Notes: generated by a model from the letters alone, not told the origin. Positions 53,992 to 63,416 are shown, counted from the first letter of the stretch. The stretch is 64,000 nucleotides of DNA from JL08 sp039969355 (GCA_039969355.1 JBDVOA010000009.1:186001-250000), one strand, 5' to 3'. Made by a program: numbers and translations.

Positions 53992-54636
53992 ATGGTAAAG
54001 TCAGCCTTTTCTCACGTGCGGCATTGGGTGTTCGATCTCGACAATACACTCTACCCTCCCAAGGTGCGCCTGTTCGATCAGATCGAAGTGCGCATGACCC
54101 AATATGTCATGGACGCCCTCAACGTGGATCGCACCGAAGCAGATCGTCTTCGCGTCAAGTACTGGAACCAATACGGCACGACTCTAGCCGGGCTTATGCG
54201 GGAGCACGATGTTGACCCAACCCCCTATCTCACGGATGTGCATGACATTTCCATGGATGAGCTGGAACAGGATCAAGCACTAGCCAATCGGCTCGCCAAT
54301 CTTCCCGGGCGCCGGATTGTTTACACCAACGGATCAGCGCCTTACGCGCAACGTGTTCTGGCCGCGCGCGGACTTTCAGGTCTGTTTGACGATGTTTACG
54401 GTGTTGAACACGCGCAGTTTCGCCCAAAGCCGGAACGGGAAGCGTTCGAGGCAATCTTTGCCCGCGCCGGGGTCGAGCCACGCACCGCCGCCATGTTCGA
54501 AGATGACATTCGAAACCTCGCGGCTCCACATGAAATGGGTATGCGCACTGTGCATGTCGCACCGCAACGCCATTTTGCAAAACACATACATCACCACACT
54601 GACGACTTGACCGCATTTCTCGGGTATCTGATGTAG
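53992..54636 (+). CDS. Pyrimidine 5'-nucleotidase (HAD family, Sdt1/PHM8-like)
   Basis: A 214-residue HAD phosphatase. Motif I is WVFDLDNTLYPP, motif II IVYTNGSAPYAQ, motif III the Lys in FRPKPEREAF and motif IV MFEDDIRNLAAP. The DLDNTLYPP start identifies the pyrimidine 5'-nucleotidase branch, which removes phosphate from UMP/CMP. A small helical cap lies between I and II. It is upstream of the UbiH-type gene, 79 bases apart. Confidence 0.92.
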   Translation: MVKSAFSHVRHWVFDLDNTLYPPKVRLFDQIEVRMTQYVMDALNVDRTEADRLRVKYWNQYGTTLAGLMREHDVDPTPYLTDVHDISMDELEQDQALANRLANLPGRRIVYTNGSAPYAQRVLAARGLSGLFDDVYGVEHAQFRPKPEREAFEAIFARAGVEPRTAAMFEDDIRNLAAPHEMGMRTVHVAPQRHFAKHIHHHTDDLTAFLGYLM

Positions 54637-54715
54637 TGGGATGCATTGCGACGGAATGCCACTTTGCGTCATGGTCCTGTTGGCCGACTAGGTAACGCAA
54701 GAACGGAGACCGGAT

Positions 54716-55915
54716 TTGAGCACAGAGAGCATCGATATTCTGATTTCAGGCGGCGGCATTGCTGGCCTGACTGCAGCTGCCGCCTTTGGAAGTGCAGGGT
54801 TTGACGTTATCTGTGTCGACCCCGCCGCCCCTGTTACGGAACGGGATGTGGATGGGTCCGATATGCGCAGCACAGCCTTTCTGCAACCCGCCTGCGAGCT
54901 GCTGGCGGATGCCGGACTTTGGGAACGTCTTGCTCATTTTGCGGCACCTTTGCAGGTCATGCGGATCGTAGATGCAGGTGGCGCCGATTTCGAGCCTCGA
55001 CTGACACGTGAATTCAGCGCAACCGAACTGTCAGATCAGCCCTTTGGCTGGAACCTTCCCAATTGGCTGTTGCGCCGCGAAATGGTGGCGCGACTGTCAG
55101 AATTGCCAAACGTCGATTTTCGCACAGGAACCGCCACGCAAACTCTATTTACGCGGCAGAGTGAGGCGCGTGTCGCACTGAGTGATGGGTCTCGCGTTTG
55201 CGCAAAACTGGTGATAGCGGCAGATGGGCGCAACTCGCCAATACGCGAAGCCGCGGGCATAGAAGTTGAAACTACTCGTTATGGTCAAAAGGCACTGGCG
55301 TTTGCCGTTACACATCCTGTCCCGCATGAAGACGTGAGTACTGAAATTCACCGCACCGGCGGGCCGTTCACTCTTGTACCCCTCCCAGACCACAACGGTC
55401 TCCCATCTTCGGCAGTGGTCTGGATGGAAGAAGGCACCAAAGCCAAACCGTTGTATGAATTGCCAGTCCCGGAGTTTGAGGCCCGGATGTCAGATCGGTC
55501 TTGCCATCTTCTAGGGCCGCTTACGCTTGCCTCAAAACGCACAATCTGGCCGATTATCAGCCAAAAGGCCCGGCGACTGATCGGACAGAGAGTAGCACTC
55601 GTGGCGGAAGCAGCACATGTCGTCCCGCCCATAGGCGCACAAGGACTGAACATGAGCCTAACTGATTTGCGGACTTTGCTTGATCTGGCGCTGGCGCACC
55701 CAGACAGACTTGGCGATGCAGAGATGCTGGAAACATATCATCGCACTCGCCACAACGACATCGCATTGCGCGTACGTGGCATAGACTTGCTGAACCGCGC
55801 GTCGATGGTCAAAGCGCAGTCCCTTCGGGACGCGCGTGCAATGGGATTGAGCGCGCTATACGCTCTGCCGCCCCTGCGAAAATCGCTGATGCAAATGGGG
55901 CTTGGCGCCCGTTAA
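54716..55915 (+). CDS. UbiH/UbiF-family FAD-dependent hydroxylase
   Basis: A 399-residue flavoprotein monooxygenase. The Rossmann motif ISGGGIAGLTAAAAFGSAG opens the protein, VIAADGRNSPIRE holds the FAD DG motif and LVAEAAHVVPPIGAQGLNMSL the second FAD motif, a form typical of ubiquinone-ring hydroxylases. It likely adds a hydroxyl to a ubiquinone precursor. The start is a TTG with CGGAGACC ahead of it; I see no ATG with a better site. Its stop overlaps the convergent aminotransferase stop. Confidence 0.9.
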   Translation: MSTESIDILISGGGIAGLTAAAAFGSAGFDVICVDPAAPVTERDVDGSDMRSTAFLQPACELLADAGLWERLAHFAAPLQVMRIVDAGGADFEPRLTREFSATELSDQPFGWNLPNWLLRREMVARLSELPNVDFRTGTATQTLFTRQSEARVALSDGSRVCAKLVIAADGRNSPIREAAGIEVETTRYGQKALAFAVTHPVPHEDVSTEIHRTGGPFTLVPLPDHNGLPSSAVVWMEEGTKAKPLYELPVPEFEARMSDRSCHLLGPLTLASKRTIWPIISQKARRLIGQRVALVAEAAHVVPPIGAQGLNMSLTDLRTLLDLALAHPDRLGDAEMLETYHRTRHNDIALRVRGIDLLNRASMVKAQSLRDARAMGLSALYALPPLRKSLMQMGLGAR

Positions 55916-57039
55916 AGTACCTTGTCGATGACCAACTTGAGTCGCGCAATCGTACCGTCGACATCATAAAGCTTATCCAAGCCAAACAGCCCCAATCTGA
56001 ATGTCTTGAATTCCGCAGGTTCATCGCATTGCAATGGAACACCTGCTGCAATTTGCATGCCGTTGGCCGCAAATTTCTTGCCGCTTTGAACATCGGCGTC
56101 GGTTGTGTAGCTGACCACAACGCCCGGCGCACCAAACCCGTCGGCTGCAACGGAAACAACACCTTTGCCCGCCAGCATTTCACGAACGCCGTCGCCCAGG
56201 GCCCATTGCGCTGCGCGCAGACGCTCGAAACCATAGTCCCGTGTTTCGATCATGGTATCGCGAAAGGCACGCAGGCCGTCCGTTGGCATTGTTGCGTGAT
56301 AGGCGTGGCCGCCATTTTCGTAAGCTGCCATGATGTGGCGCCATTTCTTGAGATCGATTGCGAAACTATCTGACGAAGTTGACTCGAGCCGTTCCTCAGC
56401 TCGCGCGGACATCATCACCAAACCTGCGCAGGGCGTGGCAGACCAGCCCTTTTGCGGTGCCGAGATCAGAATATCCACGCCAGTTGCGGCCATGTCGATC
56501 CACGCACAACCCGAGGCGATGCAATCCAGCACCATCAGCGCACCCACCTCTTTCGCGGCGGCTGCCATCTCAGTGAGATATGCGTCAGGCAGGATCACAC
56601 CTGCAGATGTTTCCACATGAGGGGCAAATACCAGATCGGGCTGCATCTCCCGAATCTTTGCCGTCACTTCGTCAATTGGCGCTGGTGCAAAAGGGGCTTG
56701 CGATCCATTGCCAGTCTGGCGTGCCTTCATGACCGTTGTTTGCGAAGTGAAGCCACCCGCTTCAAATATCTGGCTCCAACGGTAGGAAAACCAGCCATTG
56801 CGCACGACAAGAACATTTGCGCCTTTGCCGAACTGGCGTGCTACAGCTTCCATACCATAGGTTCCGCCACCGGGGATCACCGCAACTGCATCGGCCTTGT
56901 ACACCTCTTTCAACATGCCCGAAATATCTCGCATAACCTGTTGAAAAGCTGCGGACATGGAATTGAGCGATCGGTCAGTAAATACAACCGAAAATTCCTC
57001 AAGTCCATTTGGGTCGATATCTTCTAGTAAGGCCGCCAT
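55912..57039 (-). CDS. Class V PLP aminotransferase (alanine/serine-glyoxylate type)
   Basis: A 375-residue fold-type I enzyme. PGGGTYGMEAVARQF is the substrate-side glycine loop, APHVETSAG and DCIASGCAW the PLP pocket, and ISAPQKGWSATPC holds the PLP lysine K197. It belongs to the alanine-glyoxylate/serine-pyruvate aminotransferase group (Agxt/PucG-like). The exact amino donor cannot be decided. It is next to the tandem Lrp genes and the UbiH-type gene, whose stop it overlaps by four bases. Confidence 0.88.
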   Translation of the reverse strand: MAALLEDIDPNGLEEFSVVFTDRSLNSMSAAFQQVMRDISGMLKEVYKADAVAVIPGGGTYGMEAVARQFGKGANVLVVRNGWFSYRWSQIFEAGGFTSQTTVMKARQTGNGSQAPFAPAPIDEVTAKIREMQPDLVFAPHVETSAGVILPDAYLTEMAAAAKEVGALMVLDCIASGCAWIDMAATGVDILISAPQKGWSATPCAGLVMMSARAEERLESTSSDSFAIDLKKWRHIMAAYENGGHAYHATMPTDGLRAFRDTMIETRDYGFERLRAAQWALGDGVREMLAGKGVVSVAADGFGAPGVVVSYTTDADVQSGKKFAANGMQIAAGVPLQCDEPAEFKTFRLGLFGLDKLYDVDGTIARLKLVIDKVL

Positions 57040-57159
57040 CTTGTCCTCCCGGGTTTTGACAAAACACGCTTAGCGCCAACGCTAAGTAGAGGCAAAGATT
57101 TGTTTTGCGCCGCTTCGTCGCACTTTCACCCTTGATGCCGCGCCCACCGATAGGCTGCC

Positions 57160-57618
57160 CTAACCAATCGGGCCCGGTCTGCGTTCTTCGCTTAGCAACA
57201 CATTCGCCTCGACCGCACCGACGCCCGGCAGCATCATGATCCGCCGTCGCAAGACACGCTCAAAATCAGCTATGTCACGTGCGACAACGCGCAAACGGTA
57301 ATCATAAAGACCAAGTACATGTTCGACCGTTTGGACCTCTGGAATGGCGCATACGGCGCGTTCAAAATCTTCCAGACTTACCCGGCCTTTGGTCGCGAGT
57401 TTTACGCCCAAAAAAACAGTCACTCCGTAACCCAGCGCCTCTGCATCAAGAAACAGACGTTTGCCCTTGATCACACCACTGTCCTGCAAGCGCTTGATCC
57501 GCCGCCACATTGCAGGTTGCGAAAGGCCAAATCTGCGGCCAAGCGCACCAGCGCTTTGGCTTGCATCGATCAGCAGCACGCCCAGCAGTTGACGATCCAG
57601 AGCGTCAAGTTCAATCAT
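57160..57618 (-). CDS. Lrp/AsnC-family regulator (second of a tandem pair)
   Basis: A 152-residue regulator: N-terminal winged helix (ELDALDRQLLGVLLIDASQSA, then QPAMWRRIKRLQDSGVI) and a C-terminal RAM/ACT-like domain (VFLGVKLATKGRVSL). It overlaps the start of the upstream Lrp gene stop by four bases, so the two are co-translated. The two proteins differ and may form heteromers. The pair faces ilvC, whose product is in branched-chain amino-acid synthesis. Confidence 0.9.
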   Translation of the reverse strand: MIELDALDRQLLGVLLIDASQSAGALGRRFGLSQPAMWRRIKRLQDSGVIKGKRLFLDAEALGYGVTVFLGVKLATKGRVSLEDFERAVCAIPEVQTVEHVLGLYDYRLRVVARDIADFERVLRRRIMMLPGVGAVEANVLLSEERRPGPIG

Positions 57619-58070
57619 ATCGGCAACGCCTCACCCGACTTTATCCGGGCGATCTGCATCAGAGCTTCAATATCGGCGATGTGTGGCAGCGTTAGAATGC
57701 GCGAACGGTAAATGCTCTGATAATGCGCCATGTTGCGCGCAATCACCGATAAACGAGCATCAACGCTCCCCAGAAAGGTCTGTATCTCCAATACCTCGGG
57801 GATTTCTCGGGCGGCTTCAATAAAACCCTCAAAGGCGCGCGCTTGGGTCTTGTCCAATGTGATCCGCAAGCTAACTTCGACGCCGTAGCCCAACGCCGTC
57901 CAATCAATAACCGCGCCCTGCCCGTTCAATACGCCGCTCGCCCGCAGTTTATCCAGCCGCCGCGCGCAACTTGCGGACGTCAGGCCGCAACGATCAGCCA
58001 GTTCAGCATTCGTCAACGTCGGATCGGATTGCAGTTGGCGCAAGATCCTTCGATCAATATCGTTAAGCAT
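57615..58070 (-). CDS. Lrp/AsnC-family regulator (first of a tandem pair)
   Basis: A 151-residue regulator with the helix-turn-helix (NDIDRRILRQLQSDPTLTNAELADRCG, then SASCARRLDKLRASGVL) and RAM domain (VEVSLRITLDKTQARAFEG). The 140-base region upstream, shared with divergent ilvC, is AT-rich and is the likely binding site for this and the second Lrp. It is the first gene of the two-gene unit. Confidence 0.92.
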   Translation of the reverse strand: MLNDIDRRILRQLQSDPTLTNAELADRCGLTSASCARRLDKLRASGVLNGQGAVIDWTALGYGVEVSLRITLDKTQARAFEGFIEAAREIPEVLEIQTFLGSVDARLSVIARNMAHYQSIYRSRILTLPHIADIEALMQIARIKSGEALPI

Positions 58071-58210
58071 GAGAAATTCGATTATTCCTTTTTTTACGCA
58101 TGATATGTTCTATATTTCCGACAAAAATTGCAAAATCAACATTCAATACGCTGCCACCAGCGTATATGTCATAGCCAATCTGTCCCAAAACCAGCAAAAG
58201 GATATTGAAT

Positions 58211-59233
58211 ATGCGCGTTTATTACGACCGTGATTGCGACATCAATCTGATCAAAGACAAGAAGGTGGCCATTCTTGGTTACGGCTCGCAGGGCCATGCC
58301 CATGCGCTGAACCTGCGCGATTCCGGGGCAAAGAACCTTGCCGTGGCGCTCCGCGAAGGATCTGCCTCGGCTGCAAAAGCTGAAGGCGAAGGTTTGAAAG
58401 TCATGGGGATTGCCGAAGCCGCCGCATGGGCAGACCTGATCATGTTTACCATGCCCGATGAATTGCAGGCAGAAACGTACAAGAAATATGTGCACGACAA
58501 CATCCGCGAAGGTGCCGCCATAGCATTTGCCCACGGCCTGAATGTACATTTCGGCCTAATCGAACCCAAACCTGGCATCGACGTGATCATGATGGCACCA
58601 AAGGGACCGGGTCACACCGTGCGCGGTGAATACGCCAAAGGCGGCGGCGTTCCTTGCCTTGTCGCTGTGGACAAAAACGCATCTGGCAAGGCGCTGGAAA
58701 TAGGCCTTTCCTATTGCTCGGCCATCGGAGGCGGACGTTCCGGCATCATCGAAACTAACTTCCGTGAGGAATGCGAGACTGACCTGTTTGGTGAGCAGGC
58801 CGTGCTCTGTGGTGGTCTGGTCGAGCTGATCCGCATGGGTTTCGAAACCTTGGTCGAGGCCGGATATGCGCCCGAAATGGCCTATTTTGAATGCCTGCAC
58901 GAAGTGAAGCTGATCGTTGATCTGATCTATGAAGGCGGAATCGCCAACATGAACTACTCGATCTCGAACACGGCAGAATACGGCGAATATGTCAGCGGCC
59001 CGCGTATCCTGCCTTACGACGAAACCAAGGCAAAGATGAAGGCGGTCCTGAACGACATTCAGAACGGCAAATTCGTGCGTGATTTCATGCTTGAAAACGC
59101 CGTTGGTCAACCGTCGTTCAAAGCGACCCGACGTATAAACGACGAGCACCAGATTGAAAAAGTTGGTGAAACTCTGCGTGGCATGATGCCTTGGATTTCC
59201 GCAGGTAAGATGGTCGACAAGTCCAAGAACTAG
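58211..59233 (+). CDS. ilvC: Ketol-acid reductoisomerase
   Basis: A 340-residue class I reductoisomerase. It converts acetolactate and acetohydroxybutyrate to the dihydroxy acids with NADPH and Mg2+ in valine, leucine and isoleucine synthesis. KKVAILGYGSQGHAHALNLRDSG is the NADPH loop, MAPKGPGHTVRGEY and ETDLFGEQAVLCGG the active-site blocks, with the Mg ligands D/E in that region and ECLHEVKLIVDLIYEGG. The ATG at 58211 has AAAGGA 9 bases upstream; a TTG at 58205 is less likely. A GC-rich hairpin follows the stop. Confidence 0.97.
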   Translation: MRVYYDRDCDINLIKDKKVAILGYGSQGHAHALNLRDSGAKNLAVALREGSASAAKAEGEGLKVMGIAEAAAWADLIMFTMPDELQAETYKKYVHDNIREGAAIAFAHGLNVHFGLIEPKPGIDVIMMAPKGPGHTVRGEYAKGGGVPCLVAVDKNASGKALEIGLSYCSAIGGGRSGIIETNFREECETDLFGEQAVLCGGLVELIRMGFETLVEAGYAPEMAYFECLHEVKLIVDLIYEGGIANMNYSISNTAEYGEYVSGPRILPYDETKAKMKAVLNDIQNGKFVRDFMLENAVGQPSFKATRRINDEHQIEKVGETLRGMMPWISAGKMVDKSKN

Positions 59234-59245
59234 TTCTCGCGGATA

Positions 59246-59293
59246 GCGAGTGGGGCGCTGCGGCCTGTTTCAGGTCAAGGCGCCCCCGCTCGC
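59246..59293 (+). terminator. GC-rich hairpin after ilvC, probable terminator
   Basis: A 13-pair stem (GCGAGTGGGGCGC against the mirror GCGCCCCCGCTCGC, one bulged C) starts 12 bases after the ilvC stop, with an inner CCTG/CAGG stem. No T-run follows, so it is less certain than the other terminators. It overlaps the end of a possible small gene on the other strand. Confidence 0.6.
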
Positions 59294-59427
59294 CACCACC
59301 AAGCAAGATCATCGGCACAGTCATAGCACCTGCCCGTTTCGGGATCGATTGGCGTTAGATACCGGTATCCGTCTGTTGAATAATGCGGGAATGGGCCTGC
59401 GGTAGTGAACAATTGTAATGTTGTCAC
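59275..59427 (-). CDS. Possible small protein (50 aa)
   Basis: The frame reads LQLFTTAGPFPHYSTDGYRYL, followed by PIDPETGRCYDCADDLAWWW, a composition (Tyr/Trp/Cys-rich, two-Cys CYDC) that looks protein-like. The start would be a GTG at 59427 (or a TTG at 59457, which overlaps the hemerythrin gene), without a clear ribosome binding site. It overlaps the ilvC terminator. I list it because the residue pattern is unlike a random shadow, but the call is weak. Confidence 0.35.
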   Translation of the reverse strand: MTTLQLFTTAGPFPHYSTDGYRYLTPIDPETGRCYDCADDLAWWWRAGAP

Positions 59428-59448
59428 GAGCGTATCACGTCTTGGGTC

Positions 59449-60015
59449 ATGACCCAAACCATCGTCCTAAACAGACAGGGCCTGCCAAAGGAGATGCAGG
59501 TCCTGCTTCGGGATTATCCGCGCGAAGCTTGGCCGGATCACCCGAACTTCGCCCGCTCTATCCAGAACTGGATGGGTGCCCACCAAATGTTTCGCAAAAT
59601 CGGTGAAATCTGCCGTTCGGAAACCGAACTCTATCTGGACCATGAACGTGACGCGGCGGATTTTGCGGGAAGGCTTGGCCACTACGGCAATTTTCTGGTT
59701 GCAAACTTGCATGGTCATCACAGTTGGGAAGACCAGGCATTTTTTCCCGAGCTCCAAAAAGCAGACCCGCGTTTTGAAAGTGGATTGGAAGCGTTGGAGG
59801 CTGATCATGTTGCCATGGACGAGTTATTGGAGCGCTTTACGACAGGCGCTAATCGTGTGATCAAACTGACGCAACTTGACGAAAAACAGGCGCATACCGA
59901 AGCCAGTGCATTGCAGAAGACTGGCTCTGAAATCGAACAATTTCTTGTGCGCCATCTGTCCGACGAAGAAGACCTTGTTGTCCCTATTTTGTTGCATCAC
60001 AAAATGCGGGGTTAG
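59449..60015 (+). CDS. Hemerythrin-domain protein
   Basis: A 188-residue soluble protein of the HHE/hemerythrin fold, a four-helix bundle that holds a di-iron site. Candidate ligands are spread as in the family: HQMF (about residue 45), HGHHSWEDQAFFP (about 88-100), LEADHVAMDELL and RHLSDEEDLVVPILLHHK. Such proteins bind O2, NO or iron, or act in stress repair. The start ATG is inside a 16-base palindrome (59442-59457). An inverted repeat follows the stop. Neighbouring genes give no hint of function. Confidence 0.85.
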   Translation: MTQTIVLNRQGLPKEMQVLLRDYPREAWPDHPNFARSIQNWMGAHQMFRKIGEICRSETELYLDHERDAADFAGRLGHYGNFLVANLHGHHSWEDQAFFPELQKADPRFESGLEALEADHVAMDELLERFTTGANRVIKLTQLDEKQAHTEASALQKTGSEIEQFLVRHLSDEEDLVVPILLHHKMRG

Positions 60016-60062
60016 TTAGTGTTACCCAAACAAAAGATATTGGGCCTCTTAAACAAAACTTC

Positions 60063-60089
60063 CCGTTCCCGGACCATGTTCGGGAACGG
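60063..60089 (+). other. Hairpin after the hemerythrin gene
   Basis: Nine-base arms (CCGTTCCCG/CGGGAACGG) around a 9-base loop lie about 50 bases after the hemerythrin stop and before the next DMT gene. No T-run follows, so it may be a weak terminator or processing site. Confidence 0.5.
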
Positions 60090-60115
60090 ACTTTGCCTAA
60101 ATCTGAAAGAAATCC

Positions 60116-61039
60116 ATGACACAATCACCCGAAATAACGCTCAAAAGCTGGTTAATGGTCGGAGCGTTAGGCGTGACATGGGGCGCCACATTTCTGGTAA
60201 TCGAGATCGCATTGGAAGGCATCACACCGTTTTGGCTGGCTGCTGCCCGTATCGGATTTGCGACGCTCCTGATGCTGATCTTCTGGCACCTGCGCGGTGC
60301 GCAATTGTTCAAGACACCGGCAACCGCTTCTGACTGGACGATCCTGACCGTGATTGGCCTACTCAGTTCTGCGGTACCCTTCATGTTGCTCAGCTGGGGC
60401 CAGCAATACGTTACATCAGGCTTCGCGGGCGTATCGATGGCGTCAGTTGCACTCATTGTGCTGCCTCTCGCACATTTCATGGTGCCGGGAGAGCGGATGA
60501 CATGGCGCAAAACAGTGGGATTTGTCATTGGCTTTGTCGGTGTCGTCGTACTGATCGGCGGTCAGGCACTTGAAAGTAATGGGGGAGCCTATGAGACGCC
60601 GGGCCGAATTGCCTGTTTGGGTGCGGCGTTTTGCTATGGTTTCAGCTCGATACTGATCCGCCGCCTGCCTGCAATCGACCCAATTGGACTGGCCACAATT
60701 CTGCTGCTGATTGGCGCAGTCATTGTCGTGCCTGTCGCTTGGATCGTCGAAGGGCCACCCCCCGTCCCGGATGCGAAAACTTTGGGCGTGCTTGCGGTAT
60801 TGGGTCTTATCCCCACCGCCGGGGCCAATATTCTGAGGGTCCTTGTGGTGCGTAGTGCGGGTCCGGTTTTCATGAGCCTGACAAACTATCAGGTGCCAGT
60901 CTGGTCCGTCGTTCTGGGTGCAATCATTCTATCTGAACCTCTTCCGCCATCGCTGTTGTATGCGTTGCTGTTGATCCTGGCTGGTGTCGGTCTCAGCCAG
61001 TATGGCGCGCTCCGCCGACTGTTCACCAAAAAACAATGA
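60116..61039 (+). CDS. EamA/DMT-superfamily transporter
   Basis: A 307-residue inner-membrane protein with two EamA repeats (about 10-140 and 160-295) and ten membrane segments, beginning SWLMVGALGVTWGATFLVIE and with a second-half LTNYQVPVWSVVLGAIILSE. Substrate unknown. It is convergent with glmM. Confidence 0.88.
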   Translation: MTQSPEITLKSWLMVGALGVTWGATFLVIEIALEGITPFWLAAARIGFATLLMLIFWHLRGAQLFKTPATASDWTILTVIGLLSSAVPFMLLSWGQQYVTSGFAGVSMASVALIVLPLAHFMVPGERMTWRKTVGFVIGFVGVVVLIGGQALESNGGAYETPGRIACLGAAFCYGFSSILIRRLPAIDPIGLATILLLIGAVIVVPVAWIVEGPPPVPDAKTLGVLAVLGLIPTAGANILRVLVVRSAGPVFMSLTNYQVPVWSVVLGAIILSEPLPPSLLYALLLILAGVGLSQYGALRRLFTKKQ

Positions 61040-61063
61040 CCTGCACGCCATTCGGCAAACAGT

Positions 61064-62410
61064 TCAAGTAGAAACCGCATCCGCTACTGCGTCGACGACG
61101 CTCTCAACTGTGCGTTCCAACAAAGCGGTGTCCTCGCATTCTGCCATGACACGCACTAGTGGCTCAGTTCCTGATTTGCGGATCAGCAATCGCCCTTGAT
61201 CCTTCAGTTCAGTCTCTGCTTGCGCGATTGCGGATTTGACAAACGCATTATCAAGCGGCGTCTGACCTGCTGCGAAACGCACGTTTTTTAAGAGCTGCGG
61301 CACTGGTTCGAAACTGTGCAACAAGGTGCTTGCCGCGTGCCCGGATCGGATCATCTCTGCCAGAAACTGGAGACCTGCCATCAGGCCATCCCCTGTGGTG
61401 GCATAATCAGTCATGACGATGTGGCCCGATTGTTCACCGCCGAGGTTGAACCCGCCATCGCGCATCCGTTCAACCACATATCGATCGCCGACATTGGTTC
61501 GTTGCAGTCCGATGCCCCGCGCATCTAGGAACCTTTCCAATCCAAGATTGGACATCACTGTTGCAACAAGCGCGCCACCTTTAAGCCGCTGTTCGCTGGC
61601 CCAGCGCGCAGCCATCATACCCATGATCTGATCTCCATCGCCAACGTTACCGTGTTCGTCGATGACGATGATCCGATCGGCATCACCGTCCAGACAGATG
61701 CCAATATCGGCTCCGTGGGCGACGACGGTCTCAGCCGCAAACTGCGGGTGGGTAGATCCGCAGCCCTGATTTATGTTAAGCCCGTCCGGCGCCGTGCCTA
61801 CTGAAACGACATCAGCACCCAATTCCCACAAGATTTCGGGGGCCGCACGCCAGGCGGCGCCATTCGCGCAATCGATAACCACCTTGATCCCGTCCAGCCG
61901 CAGTTCGCGCGGAAAGGTTGATTTTACCCGTTCGGCATATCTGAAGCGCGCATCATCGACACGTCTTGCGCGACCGATATTCTCCGCCTGAGCTGGTGCG
62001 ACCCCGTCTTCGATCAAAGCCTCGATCTCTGCTTCTGCCTGATCGGACAATTTGTAGCCATCCGGGCCGAAAAACTTGATACCATTGTCCTGCGCCGGAT
62101 TATGGCTGGCAGAGATCATTACTCCAAGATCTGCGCGCATGGATTGCGTCATCAACCCAACGGCAGGCGTCGGCACCGGGCCCAGCCCTAGCACATTCAT
62201 CCCCGTCGAGGTCAAACCCGCCGTCAGTGCGCTTTCGAACATATAACCTGACAACCGAGTGTCTTTGCCAATCACGACGCGATGCACACCTTTGCTGTCT
62301 CGGCGGAAATATCGCCCGACCGCCGCGCCGATTTTCAATGCCAATTCTGCGGTCATCGGATAGGTGTTCGCGGTACCCCGTACTCCGTCTGTGCCAAAAA
62401 GTTTAGCCAT
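61064..62410 (-). CDS. glmM: Phosphoglucosamine mutase
   Basis: A 448-residue phosphohexomutase that makes glucosamine-1-phosphate from the 6-phosphate for UDP-GlcNAc and the cell wall. KLFGTDGVRGTAN opens the protein, the phosphoserine S102 is in MISASHNPAQDNG, the Mg site is DGDADRI (in CLDGDADRIIV) and GEQSGHIV the sugar loop. RKSGTEPLVRVMAE binds phosphate. The start at 62410 overlaps the folP stop by 8 bases, so it is in the folB-folP-glmM unit. Confidence 0.96.
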   Translation of the reverse strand: MAKLFGTDGVRGTANTYPMTAELALKIGAAVGRYFRRDSKGVHRVVIGKDTRLSGYMFESALTAGLTSTGMNVLGLGPVPTPAVGLMTQSMRADLGVMISASHNPAQDNGIKFFGPDGYKLSDQAEAEIEALIEDGVAPAQAENIGRARRVDDARFRYAERVKSTFPRELRLDGIKVVIDCANGAAWRAAPEILWELGADVVSVGTAPDGLNINQGCGSTHPQFAAETVVAHGADIGICLDGDADRIIVIDEHGNVGDGDQIMGMMAARWASEQRLKGGALVATVMSNLGLERFLDARGIGLQRTNVGDRYVVERMRDGGFNLGGEQSGHIVMTDYATTGDGLMAGLQFLAEMIRSGHAASTLLHSFEPVPQLLKNVRFAAGQTPLDNAFVKSAIAQAETELKDQGRLLIRKSGTEPLVRVMAECEDTALLERTVESVVDAVADAVST

Positions 62411-63416
62411 GCTCGCCCCCAATTAATGCGTTGTGCAGCCTTATGGCCTGCTTTGTCATCTCTACATCGTGAACACGCAAGATTTGCACGCCTTGGGCCA
62501 GCGCGGCAAGCCCAACTGCTATCGATCCCGGCGCACGGTCACTGGCGAGCGTTCCCTTGCCGATAGTGCCAATAAATCGCTTGCGCGATGCCCCGAGTAA
62601 AATCGGGCATCCCAGCGTATGAAACAAGCTGATACGCCGGAGCAATGCCAGATTGTGTGCAAGTGTCTTGCCAAACCCAATGCCAGGATCTGCCATGATC
62701 TGAGAGCGCGGGATGCCTGCGGTGACCAGTCTGTTTATCTGCCGAGAAAGAAAATCGTAGACGTCCAACAGCACATCATCATAGCACGGATCGGCCTGCA
62801 TCGTCGCAGGATCTCCCTGTGCATGCATCACGCAAACCGGTACCCGTTGTTCAACACAAAGACTTGAAAGCGCGGCATCATAGGTAAAACCAGAGACGTC
62901 ATTGACCAGGCCGGCCCCGGCCTTTAGCGCCTCTTGCGCGACTGTCGATTTTCGCGTGTCGATTGAGATGGGAACATTGGTCTGCGCCCTCAGAGCCGCA
63001 ATTGCTGGTGCAGTGCGGTGGGTCTCTTCATGCTCCGAGACGGATTCTGCCCCCGGTCTGGTAGATTCTCCACCAACGTCAATTATGTCCGCGCCCGATT
63101 GCACCAAGGCAAGAGCATTTTGGGCGGCGACATCTGGCGCGGAAAAAATGCCATCGTTGGAAAAACTGTCCGGAGTGACATTCAATATTCCCATCAATCG
63201 GGGTTGATCCAGGTCAAGCCCGGCGATAGGCGAACGGGCCGATGTAATGGCTGCGACGCACGCGTCCGGAGCGTCACTTATCGGGACGACAAATGGTGGC
63301 GCGGTGCGTGAGAGCACTTCGATTTCGGAAACCCATCCGGGACCACCTGCAACCGGCATTGCGGTTTTTGGGCGAGCAATATCATTGCGTACTATGGGCC
63401 TGTAATAGTGTGACAT
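62403..63416 (-). CDS. folP: Dihydropteroate synthase
   Basis: A 337-residue enzyme that joins pterin pyrophosphate and p-aminobenzoate in folate synthesis; the sulfonamide target. The motifs MGILNVTPDSFSNDG, DVGGESTRPGAE, SIDTRKSTVAQEAL, VNDVSGF and DPGIGFGKT are intact. About 70 extra residues precede the first motif, as in other Rhodobacterales. The ATG at 63416 is the likely start (the frame runs to 63530). It sits between folB (43 bases) and glmM (8-base overlap). Confidence 0.95.
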   Translation of the reverse strand: MSHYYRPIVRNDIARPKTAMPVAGGPGWVSEIEVLSRTAPPFVVPISDAPDACVAAITSARSPIAGLDLDQPRLMGILNVTPDSFSNDGIFSAPDVAAQNALALVQSGADIIDVGGESTRPGAESVSEHEETHRTAPAIAALRAQTNVPISIDTRKSTVAQEALKAGAGLVNDVSGFTYDAALSSLCVEQRVPVCVMHAQGDPATMQADPCYDDVLLDVYDFLSRQINRLVTAGIPRSQIMADPGIGFGKTLAHNLALLRRISLFHTLGCPILLGASRKRFIGTIGKGTLASDRAPGSIAVGLAALAQGVQILRVHDVEMTKQAIRLHNALIGGEHG

